Shown here: positions 16,169-22,789 of the stretch, piece by piece
Layout of the letters: each line of letters opens with the position of its first letter
Numbering within the stretch: position 1 is the first letter of the stretch
NCBI GenBank assembly: GCA_020434585.1
Contig: JAGRAN010000031.1
Coordinates: forward strand, 1-43,515
Length of the DNA stretch: 43,515 nucleotides
From: Bdellovibrionales bacterium
Lineage (GTDB): Bacteria; Bdellovibrionota_C; UBA2361; SZUA-149; JAGRAN01
Reading direction: 5' to 3'
Notes under the pieces: model-generated
Databases searched by the model: none
Told to the model about the DNA's origin: nothing
Seen by the model: only the letters and a program-made list of their open reading frames with translations
Program-made: the position numbers and the translations under genes

Positions 16169-17525
16169 TAAGAGATGCTAGTTCGGCTTGCTCTTTAGGA
16201 ATCGAAGTTGTCAAATTCTCATTGCCATCTTCGGTAATCAGGATGGTGTCTTCAATACGAATTCCGCGAACATCTGAAAAATGTTTAAGCTTTTCTAAGT
16301 TGAGGCAATCCTCAAACTTCTTCGTTCGCTTAGAATCTTGCAGAAGCGCTGGTATGAAATACATACCAGGCTCAATCGTCACTACCATTCCGGGCACTAA
16401 CGGTCGATCAAGCCTTAAGAAAGACAAACCAAACTCTTCGGAACGTGCTCTGCCCTCAGCATAACCCGCTGCATCGCCGAAGTCTTCCATGTCGTGAACA
16501 TCTAGGCCAAGAAGGTGGCCAAGGCCGTGCGGGAAGAAAAGTGCATGAACTCCTCTGCGTGCCAGCTCGTGAGGATCTCCGGTTAAAACTTTAAGGTCAA
16601 CTAGTCCTTGGCAAAACGTTTCACATACAACTTGATGCAGCTCTCTAAACTCGATCCCCGGCTTGGCTAGAAGCAGCGCTGTTTTCTGCGCATGGAGAAC
16701 TAATTCGTAAATTTCCTGCTGTTGTGGTGAAAATTGCCCATTCACCGGCCAGCTGCGACTCACATCGCTCGCATAGCCTTCATTCGACTCCGCTCCAAAA
16801 TCGACAAGTAAAATATCTCCCGCGCGTGCCGTATTGTTGGAATGGAGTTGGTGCAAAACTTCTCCGTGAACAGTGACAATCGGAGAAAATGCCAAATCGA
16901 AGCCAGCGGCGCGAGCCGAATACTCCATTTCAGCTCTTATGACGTTTTCTTCGACACCAGGCTTTACACTGCGAATACCCCGCTCGAAAGCAGTGGACGT
17001 AACGGTACAAGCTGAGCGAATTTCAGTTAATGTATACTCATCCTGGATCAGGCGCATTTTCACAATAACATCGAGCAGCGTGCTGTCGGGCCCGTCGCGC
17101 TTGGCAGTTCTGTCTAGGATTAGTCGTAGTTCTGCATTGGCGACCGGATCCAGTGTGGGCAAAGCTAGAATCTGCTTCGGTTCAAATTTGCCTAGAAAGC
17201 TAATTAGCTCTGATTTGCGTTTTACGTGATCAACGCAGGCCAAAGCTTTATATTCTTCAAATGAAGGACGAGGGCCATGCCATACCACATCGTCAGGGCC
17301 AACTTCTTCAATGAAGAGGTGACTTTCTCCGCCAGCAAAAACGCCGACGCTTCCCGGAGGCAGCTTGCCGAAGAAGTACAGGAATGTGCTAGATGCGCGA
17401 AACGGGTACGTGCTTGAAGTAATATTCTTCAGTCTGGCTTGCCCAGCGGCAATAACAAGAACATGGTCTGGAAGAGTTTCTAGCAACTCGCGCTGCCTGC
17501 TTCGCAATGCCTTTTCTCTAAGCAT
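16158..17525 (-). CDS. pepP: Xaa-Pro aminopeptidase (M24B, aminopeptidase P)
   Basis: This 455-aa protein has the N-terminal creatinase-like domain (TYPFRASSTFLYFFGKLPPG) and a C-terminal pita-bread metallopeptidase. Metal ligands are visible in LLVDFGAE and YASDVSRSWP (two Asp), FFPHGLGHLLGLDVHD (His), VVTIEPGMYF (Glu) and RIEDTILI (Glu). It removes N-terminal residues preceding proline, using two Mn or similar ions, and is cytosolic since no signal peptide is seen. It sits after the pgl gene with a 13-bp gap in a minus-strand run of four genes. Length agrees with E. coli PepP (about 440). Confidence 0.92.
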   Translation of the reverse strand: MLREKALRSRQRELLETLPDHVLVIAAGQARLKNITSSTYPFRASSTFLYFFGKLPPGSVGVFAGGESHLFIEEVGPDDVVWHGPRPSFEEYKALACVDHVKRKSELISFLGKFEPKQILALPTLDPVANAELRLILDRTAKRDGPDSTLLDVIVKMRLIQDEYTLTEIRSACTVTSTAFERGIRSVKPGVEENVIRAEMEYSARAAGFDLAFSPIVTVHGEVLHQLHSNNTARAGDILLVDFGAESNEGYASDVSRSWPVNGQFSPQQQEIYELVLHAQKTALLLAKPGIEFRELHQVVCETFCQGLVDLKVLTGDPHELARRGVHALFFPHGLGHLLGLDVHDMEDFGDAAGYAEGRARSEEFGLSFLRLDRPLVPGMVVTIEPGMYFIPALLQDSKRTKKFEDCLNLEKLKHFSDVRGIRIEDTILITEDGNENLTTSIPKEQAELASLINA

Positions 17526-17538
17526 ACTAACCCCGACC

Positions 17539-18249
17539 TTAAGCGATATCTAGATTGGTAAACACGTGACTTTGGTCGATTGAGTGAACTATCCTTGCTG
17601 GACAATGCTCGACGTCCCCAGTCGAAGCAAGCATTCGAGTTGCGGCGTCGAGTTTCGCATCACCTACCGCAAACAGAAGGGCAACCGAGGCCTGTTCAAT
17701 CATCTTGCGCGAGGCGCTTACTCTGGCGGCCGGAGGTTTCGGAGAATCTTCAAAGTAAAAATACTTGCGCTCAGCAGTCCGAACCGAATGGTGATCAGGA
17801 AACAGCGCAGCAACATGCCCGTCTTCACCGATACCTAGACAGACGATATCAAAAGCCCCACCGAATTCGTGAAGTTCGTTCAAATAACCGTCGACCGAGG
17901 CATGGGGGGTAACTTCATCGTGAAGATAAGGATGCAGTTGGCGCTTTCTAAGAATGAGCTCATCCACGAGCTGGGAAAGATGACGTTCGACAAGCCGAAA
18001 GTTACTGTCTTCTTCTGTAATTTTAACAGCGCGTTCATCGACCATGAAAAATTCGAGTCGATGCCAATCGGCAAGGGGTAGATCCACGGCCTGCATCACA
18101 ATTGCATTGAAAAACGGGACTATGCTTCGCCCTCCCGGCACAGCCACTACAACTCGCTCTCCCTGAACTTTCCTAACCGCTTCGAAAAATACTCGTGCAG
18201 AATCTGCGTAGAGCAAATCAAGCTCAGCAATTTTATGAATTTGCGGCAT
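17539..18249 (-). CDS. pgl: 6-phosphogluconolactonase
   Basis: This 236-aa protein belongs to the SOL/DevB branch of sugar isomerase-like hydrolases. The phosphate-binding loop is VVAVPGGRSIVPFF, followed by FFMVDERAVKITEEDSN and CLGIGEDGHVAALFPDH, the catalytic GxGxDGHxASLFP motif. It hydrolyses 6-phosphoglucono-lactone in the oxidative pentose phosphate pathway. No zwf or gnd gene is adjacent. The gene lies 5 bp after a receiver-DHp gene and 13 bp before pepP, so it is probably part of an operon of mixed function. Confidence 0.92.
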   Translation of the reverse strand: MPQIHKIAELDLLYADSARVFFEAVRKVQGERVVVAVPGGRSIVPFFNAIVMQAVDLPLADWHRLEFFMVDERAVKITEEDSNFRLVERHLSQLVDELILRKRQLHPYLHDEVTPHASVDGYLNELHEFGGAFDIVCLGIGEDGHVAALFPDHHSVRTAERKYFYFEDSPKPPAARVSASRKMIEQASVALLFAVGDAKLDAATRMLASTGDVEHCPARIVHSIDQSHVFTNLDIA

Positions 18250-18254
18250 GAGGT

Positions 18255-19010
18255 TTATTCGCTGTCTTTTATCTCGACTATTTTAACTTTCCCGACGTAT
18301 TCAGAAGTTTGATTCGGATCAGCCTTTTCTAGCTGAACCAATACGTCATTTAGCGCATTACACTCACTTTGAATAATTTTGGTTGCATCCAGGACGTTGG
18401 ACGCTTCGGGGCTTGCGCTCTCTTTGAGAGAAGTTCGAATTAAGTGACAGTGAAGAAGTATGGATTGAATGGGCTGCTTCAGTTTGTGAGACGCTGCGCC
18501 GGCCAACTGCATAGCGACAAGCTCTCGCTCCTTTGCAACTAGGGCGGCTTGAGTTTCTTGAAGCTGTTTAGTTCGTTTATGGAGTCGGGCGGTAAGCTGC
18601 TTAGTCCGCAATAGAGCAACCACCCGAGCTTGAAGCTCCCTTGCGTTAAATGGCTTTACGACGTAGTCATCGGCTCCGCTTTCAAGACCTTCCACTTTTG
18701 TCTCAACATCGGAAAGCGCCGTAACCATCATAATCGGGACAAAGGGATCTTCAAACTCTTGGCGAAATGCTTTCACAAACTCACTGCCCGACATAACGGG
18801 CATCATGATATCCATGATGATTGCATCGGGGAGATTACTGCGACAGGTTTCGAGCGCCTGCTGCCCATTTTCCGCTTCAATGACATTCGCACCAAGTGCT
18901 TCAATCGATGCACGGATGATTGTGCGCGTATCGGCGTTATCATCGCAGACTAAAACTATCGGCGGTGCGTCGTTCTTAAACAGGCTTGATTTTAATGTCG
19001 TCGCGTCCAC
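18255..19010 (-). CDS. Receiver-DHp hybrid protein lacking a kinase ATPase domain
   Basis: This 251-aa protein starts with a complete receiver domain: acidic pair in VCDDNADT, acceptor D67 in AIIMDIMMPVMSG, T98 in MVTALSD and K119 in YVVKPFN. A coiled-coil connector (about 130-165) leads to a HisKA-like dimerisation segment containing GAASHKLKQPIQSIL, with the H-box histidine at H175. No HATPase motifs (N, G1, G2 boxes) follow, and the protein ends after the second DHp helix plus a charged tail. It may therefore act as a dimeric receiver with a phosphotransfer histidine, or be phosphorylated by a kinase elsewhere. It precedes pgl by 5 bp. Confidence 0.85.
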   Translation of the reverse strand: MDATTLKSSLFKNDAPPIVLVCDDNADTRTIIRASIEALGANVIEAENGQQALETCRSNLPDAIIMDIMMPVMSGSEFVKAFRQEFEDPFVPIMMVTALSDVETKVEGLESGADDYVVKPFNARELQARVVALLRTKQLTARLHKRTKQLQETQAALVAKERELVAMQLAGAASHKLKQPIQSILLHCHLIRTSLKESASPEASNVLDATKIIQSECNALNDVLVQLEKADPNQTSEYVGKVKIVEIKDSE

Positions 19011-19036
19011 GCTCCGTCGCTGCGAGCGAGTTTAAA

Positions 19037-19321
19037 TTAATGAACAGTTGCGCTGCGCAACAAGTCGATTGTTAAGCGCGGCTCATGCATTACGGCTTGG
19101 ATTAATTCTTGGCGAAATTCGGCGGCGGGAACTGGCTGGTCGGTATTTTCGCTGTTGGCTTCCTGAAAGCAAATTGCTGCGTCGACTACTGCTTCGGCTG
19201 CGCGATACAGGTCTTCTTGCTTTGCTTTGCGAATTCGTTTGCGCATCTCAATTTCGTATTGATTGCCGAGTGAAATGACCACCAGAGTTTCCTCAATATT
19301 CTTTCGTACAACTTCCACCAA
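19037..19321 (-). CDS. Small conserved-looking helical protein, unknown
   Basis: This protein of up to 94 aa is highly charged and predicted helical, with AEAVVDAAICFQEAN in the middle and a C-terminal QELIQAVMHEPRLTIDLL. No family is recognised. The open frame begins with a TTG at 19321. A GTG at 19318 and an ATG at 19246 are alternative starts, and no strong ribosome-binding site separates them. It lies 26 bp before the receiver-DHp gene on the same strand and is likely co-transcribed, so a regulatory partner role is possible. A perfect 12-bp palindrome lies 15 bp upstream. Confidence 0.5.
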   Translation of the reverse strand: MVEVVRKNIEETLVVISLGNQYEIEMRKRIRKAKQEDLYRAAEAVVDAAICFQEANSENTDQPVPAAEFRQELIQAVMHEPRLTIDLLRSATVH

Positions 19322-19335
19322 AAACTGATTCTTTG

Positions 19336-19347
19336 GCAGAATTCTGC
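19336..19347. promoter_or_regulatory. Perfect 12-bp palindrome GCAGAATTCTGC
   Basis: The palindrome lies in the 172-bp divergent intergenic region between the small minus-strand gene (start near 19321) and the PIG-V-like gene (start 19494). Its closeness to the minus-strand start is compatible with an operator. A 12-bp palindrome alone is weak evidence and could be chance. Confidence 0.2.
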
Positions 19348-19493
19348 TAATAAAAGTTTTGGGCTTATTTAAGAGATAACCGTGGCCCCTGCCAAAGCGG
19401 ATGGGTGTTGAAACCTGCTGACGGGATTATAGCTTAGGAAGAATGCTTAAGATACCAATTAATTGGAAAATCTTTATCGGGCGGAACGGGTAA

Positions 19494-20657
19494 GTGGCTG
19501 AAACAAAAGTAAAAATAGAAAGCAAACTTTCTTTGTTGTTTTCGTATTTTATTTTCTCCCGAGCCTACATTTTGGCGCTCGTTGTTCTGGTTTCATCTTT
19601 CACGGTGGTTGAAGGCACTGCACCGGGAGGGGCGGTTTACGAGTCTTGGCTCGTCGTTAAAGACCTGGGAGGAGCCCTTGAAGGTGTAGCGCGTTCGGCC
19701 GACGCAGTTTGGTACGAAGGCATCGCAACTAACGGCTACGACGTCGGCACTTCTCCTTCGACAGAGCAGCACAATTGGACGTTCTTTCCACTTTATCCGT
19801 TAATGATGCGCTTCATGGCTCCTTTGTTCGGAAGCCCGATTGCAGCAGGTCTGGTCATTTCCAATCTTTGCTTTCTATTGTCTTTGGTAGTTTTGCAGGC
19901 TTATCTTTTAGAGTTGGGATGCAGCAGGCAGATAACTCGCCGCTCCCTGTGGTTCCTGTGCATCTTCCCGACTACCTACTTCTTTTCTGCTCCGATAACC
20001 GAGTCTCTGTTTCTTCTGTTAAGTCTTTCGAGCTTCTACCTGGCCGCTAGAAAAAACTGGATTTCGGCAGGCTTGGTTTATGCCTTAGCCAGCGCCACAC
20101 GACCCACTGCTCTGCTTATTCTTCCTGCGTTCGCGTTAGTTCTTTATCAAGGGGGAGCGCTTCGCAACATAAAGGGATGGCTTTCGCTTGCCATTGCGCC
20201 AACAGGGGGTCTCGCTTTTATGGGCTATCTTTATCGCCTCACAGGCGACCCATTGGCGTTCAGCAACAATCAAGCCGCTTGGAATCGTTTTCAACATAGC
20301 TTTGTTGAGCTGACCTCGATTCTTGCCGGAAGTCCGGAAACCTTAATGGTCAATTGGAACTTTCTACTGATAAACGTCCTAGCTTCACTGCTTGGAGTCG
20401 CTTTATCGATATATTTGCTTACGCAAAAACGTTATGCCTGGGCGCTCATCCTTTTTCTTCCCATCGCATCGGCACTATCAACCGGATCAGTGATGTCGAT
20501 GGCGCGTTTTATCGCCGCCCTGTTCCCGACTCCAATTGCGCTGGCGATGCTTTCTAAGAAACGCAGCACTGAACAAATCATTACCTTCATTCTGACCGGG
20601 CTGCTTACAATTATGTGCTTGCTCTACGGAGCTCGGGCGACTGCCGGCATGGCGTAA
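19494..20657 (+). CDS. PIG-V/GPI18-like (GT76-type) mannosyltransferase
   Basis: This 387-aa protein has about ten membrane helices and the landmarks of bacterial PIG-V-like proteins: SADAVWYEGIATNGY (acidic and aromatic first loop), NWTFFPLYPLMMRF, SNLCFLLSLVVL, FLCIFPTTYFFSAPITESLF and LASATRPTALL. Eukaryotic PIG-V adds the second mannose to GPI anchors from dolichol-phosphate-mannose. Bacterial relatives are thought to use polyprenyl-phosphate sugars on the periplasmic side. The start is a GTG at 19494 preceded by GGAACGGG. Its stop codon is embedded in the A-run of a minus-oriented terminator. It stands alone between divergent and intergenic regions. Confidence 0.82.
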   Translation: MAETKVKIESKLSLLFSYFIFSRAYILALVVLVSSFTVVEGTAPGGAVYESWLVVKDLGGALEGVARSADAVWYEGIATNGYDVGTSPSTEQHNWTFFPLYPLMMRFMAPLFGSPIAAGLVISNLCFLLSLVVLQAYLLELGCSRQITRRSLWFLCIFPTTYFFSAPITESLFLLLSLSSFYLAARKNWISAGLVYALASATRPTALLILPAFALVLYQGGALRNIKGWLSLAIAPTGGLAFMGYLYRLTGDPLAFSNNQAAWNRFQHSFVELTSILAGSPETLMVNWNFLLINVLASLLGVALSIYLLTQKRYAWALILFLPIASALSTGSVMSMARFIAALFPTPIALAMLSKKRSTEQIITFILTGLLTIMCLLYGARATAGMA

Positions 20658-20690
20658 AAAAAAACGCCCCTTTTCTTTCAAAAAGGGGCG
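20656..20690 (-). terminator. Rho-independent terminator, minus orientation
   Basis: The stem CGCCCCTTTT/AAAAGGGGCG (20665-20674 with 20681-20690) has a 6-base loop. A run of nine A on the plus strand at 20656-20664 becomes a U-run for a minus-strand transcript. Read in the plus direction the hairpin lacks a T-run, though it may still protect the 3' end of the PIG-V-like mRNA. There is no minus-strand gene immediately to the right, which is why a small RNA is suspected. Confidence 0.65.
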
Positions 20691-20836
20691 CAAGGGGTGT
20701 TTTCGTAGGGAAAGCCATACTCACCGTAGGACATTTATGTGAGTACGCTCGTTCGTCGGAGTTCTTTTCAGTTGGTAATCTGTGATCTGCCCTCTCCCAC
20801 TAAGTATTATGGCAGGCCCGACCCGATGCGTGACAT

Positions 20837-20874
20837 ATAGTGCGAATTTTCCGCACTATTTTTTCTTTTTTCTA
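20837..20874 (+). terminator. Rho-independent terminator, plus orientation
   Basis: ATAGTGCG and CGCACTAT form a perfect 8-bp stem (20837-20844 with 20852-20859) around the loop AATTTTC. A T-rich tract follows at once (TTTTTT C TTTTTT). It probably ends the transcript of the PIG-V-like gene about 180 bp downstream of its stop, or ends a small plus-strand RNA in between. Confidence 0.85.
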
Positions 20875-20922
20875 TTTTTGCTTATATTATCAGCTATTTA
20901 AGGTGCGTATTTTAATGCCTTC

Positions 20923-20951
20923 TTAAATAAATAGCGACATTTTGTTATACT
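20923..20951 (+). promoter_or_regulatory. Candidate extended -10 promoter for the DUF6502 gene
   Basis: TGTTATACT (20943-20951) fits the extended -10 form TGnTATAAT with one mismatch. A poor -35 (TTAAAT, 20923-20928) lies 17 bp upstream. A second TATAAT is at 20972-20977. Either would give a leader of roughly 120-145 nt for the gene at 21101, which has no recognisable ribosome-binding site of its own. Confidence 0.35.
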
Positions 20952-21100
20952 TTAATCTAAAGTATTGCATATATAATTCGTGGCACTCACTTACGCGCGA
21001 GCAAAAAACTAATGTTTTTAGTTAATTGAACGATAGATCTTAGTGAAAGCGCTTAGGCGCTCAAAATCGACAAAAATGCTTTTTTTTCGCACTCAATGGC

Positions 21101-21931
21101 ATGGCTGAAGAAAACCATAAAAACCTAGAGTTTGAAGTAATTCAGTTTCTGCTGCGACCGATAGTTCGCTTCTGTCTGCGACGGGCTCATTCAATTCAGG
21201 ATTTTATGGAAGCGGCGAAGATTGTGTTCGTCGACATTGCGGCTGAGGAGCTTAAGCGCGCTGAAGAACGCGTGAACGTGAGTCGGCTCAGTGTGTTAAC
21301 AGGCCTGTATCGCAAGGACGTAACGAGGATCTACAAGGAGCAGCAAACGGGCCACAGCGAGCCACAGAGCCTTTCGGGTCGAGTTATTGGGCAATGGCGG
21401 CATGACAAGCGCTTTCTAAACAAGTCTGGACAGCCGCGCGTGTTGGGCACAAAGGGGGAGAAGAGTGAGTTTCGCCAACTTGTTCAAACTGTGAGCAAGA
21501 ATATCAATCCGGGGACTGTTTTATTCGAGCTGGAACGTATGGGGTCGATTGAGCGAACTCCTAACGGGGTAAAGTTAGTTCGGCAAATGCCTGGGTTTGG
21601 GTCGAATCCGAGTAAGGGTTTTGAGCTGTTGTCGCGCGATATACAGACGCTGGTCGATGCTGTGCAGGAAAATTTACTAGCCAAGGTTCGGCCGTCCAAT
21701 CTTCATATCAGGACTGAGTACGACAACATTGCGAAGGAGCATCTTCCGACCATTCGTAACTGGCTTATTGATGAGGGTAAGGTGTTTCACCGAAAAACGC
21801 GTGAATATCTCTCTAAGTTTGATAAGGACATTAATCCGGAGCTTGGCGATTCTACGGTGGGAGGCGGCCGGGTAGTGGTTAATGCTTTTAGCTTCACTAC
21901 GGAGCTACCCACAGAGCCCCTGGAGAAATAG
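21101..21931 (+). CDS. DUF6502 family protein
   Basis: This 276-aa soluble protein matches DUF6502 by its opening FLLRPIVRFCLRRAHSIQDFMEAAKIVFVDIA, then SRLSVLTGLYRKDVTRIYKE. This is a helical, possibly DNA-binding region, followed by a C-terminal part with FELLSRDIQTLVDAVQENL. Family function is unknown, and the N-terminal layout (LTGLxRKDV) is consistent with a winged-helix or regulatory role. The start at 21101 lacks a Shine-Dalgarno sequence. It stands alone between an intergenic region and a Flp prepilin gene 87 bp downstream. Confidence 0.82.
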   Translation: MAEENHKNLEFEVIQFLLRPIVRFCLRRAHSIQDFMEAAKIVFVDIAAEELKRAEERVNVSRLSVLTGLYRKDVTRIYKEQQTGHSEPQSLSGRVIGQWRHDKRFLNKSGQPRVLGTKGEKSEFRQLVQTVSKNINPGTVLFELERMGSIERTPNGVKLVRQMPGFGSNPSKGFELLSRDIQTLVDAVQENLLAKVRPSNLHIRTEYDNIAKEHLPTIRNWLIDEGKVFHRKTREYLSKFDKDINPELGDSTVGGGRVVVNAFSFTTELPTEPLEK

Positions 21932-22018
21932 CGAGTTATTACTGCTACTTAACTATCGCTGCGCCATTTTAGAAGCACTCACCCTTAAAACCTTGATTAG
22001 TGGTTGAGGGAGGGGGGC

Positions 22019-22222
22019 ATGAGAAGTCCGCTAGTAAAATTTCGAGCCCAATCTGGAGCTACTACGGCTGAATATTCGCTGATCGTAGCGCTGCTCAATG
22101 TGGCACTTATCACTGTGCTGGTTGGGATGCGAATGTCGATCGGCGCAGAATACGAAGCCGTGGCACTTGCACTTGGCGGTGGATCTTCATCCAGTCTGGA
22201 TGGATCTGAAGCTAGTCGCTAA
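22019..22222 (+). CDS. Flp-type type IVb prepilin
   Basis: This 67-aa protein starts at the ATG at 22019, preceded by AGGGAGGGGGGC. A short basic leader of 13 residues ends in Gly, and the mature start ATTAEYSLIVALLNVALI places Glu at position 5 and Tyr at 6. This is the Flp prepilin signature cut by a TadV-type prepilin peptidase. One hydrophobic helix and a Gly/Ser-rich tail follow, typical of Flp/Fap pilins. It is the probable major subunit of a Tad pilus, whose TadE/TadG-like parts lie 11-15 kb away at 33789-37566. The stop overlaps the TPR lipoprotein stop on the opposite strand by 4 bp. Confidence 0.8.
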   Translation: MRSPLVKFRAQSGATTAEYSLIVALLNVALITVLVGMRMSIGAEYEAVALALGGGSSSSLDGSEASR

Positions 22223-22788
22223 TAGCTCGGCGAAGTCTGCCTGAGGTTAATCTCCATAATCGCATCTTCTCTGCCTGCGCTGTGAGCGGCGCGTTGTAGT
22301 TGTTTGCGGGCTTCGTGTGGAAATCCTTTGTCTAGTAACAGCGCTGCATAATTATTCCTTGCACGAAAGTTCATCGGGTTAAGTTGGATTGCTATCCGCA
22401 AAAGTTCTTCCGCAGAGTCAATCCTGCCAAGCCTCTCCTCATTAAGCGCTAGATGAACATATGCTCGGTCGTAGCCGCTGTCTGCTGCGAGTGCTTTCTC
22501 GAAGAAGTATGCAGCCAGTTTGTAATTTCCTCTGCGCCACTCTACGCATCCGAGCGCATCCAGTACTCTGGGATCGTTTGGATCTAAGTCTCGTGCCAGC
22601 TCTAGTGCATTATTCGCATTCTCAAGGGTGTCATCGGAGCCTTGTTCCATGTATTCGATGGATTGATTGAGCAGCGATTGAAGGTGTTCTTCCCGCAGCG
22701 CGGCCTGCTCGGGGCTCAGTGCACGATAGTCAACGCATGAGCTGCACAGCAATAAGGGAGTAAGCAGACTTAAAGCGCTTCTTCTCAT
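22219..22788 (-). CDS. TPR-repeat lipoprotein at the end of the T3SS block
   Basis: This 189-aa protein has a lipoprotein signal, with a short basic start, hydrophobic core and LLCSSC lipobox (acylated C18). Tetratricopeptide-like helices follow (about 50-165): ANNALELARDLDPNDPRVLDA, KLAAYFFEKALAADSGYDRAY and SAEELLRIAIQLNPMNFRAR style repeats. It resembles PilF/PilW-type pilotins, which help outer-membrane secretins assemble. Given its place one base after sctV, it may be a T3SS pilotin, although no secretin gene is in the window. The convergent Flp gene overlaps its stop. Confidence 0.78.
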   Translation of the reverse strand: MRRSALSLLTPLLLCSSCVDYRALSPEQAALREEHLQSLLNQSIEYMEQGSDDTLENANNALELARDLDPNDPRVLDALGCVEWRRGNYKLAAYFFEKALAADSGYDRAYVHLALNEERLGRIDSAEELLRIAIQLNPMNFRARNNYAALLLDKGFPHEARKQLQRAAHSAGREDAIMEINLRQTSPSY

Positions 22789-22789
22789 T

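Larger units (their letters stand above)
20658..21100. other. 443-bp intergenic region with two opposed terminators and an AT-rich promoter zone
   Basis: No credible ORF is present. From left to right it holds a hairpin with an A-run on its left (terminator for the minus strand), about 145 bp of mixed composition, a perfect plus-strand terminator, and an AT-rich stretch with promoter-like elements for the DUF6502 gene. The mixed-composition part contains TACTCAC and GTGAGTA as a 7-bp hairpin (about 20717-20744) and CTGCC with GGCAG as another. A minus-strand small RNA ending at the first terminator is possible. I could not match it to 6S RNA, SRP RNA, RNase P RNA or tmRNA. Confidence 0.5.
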
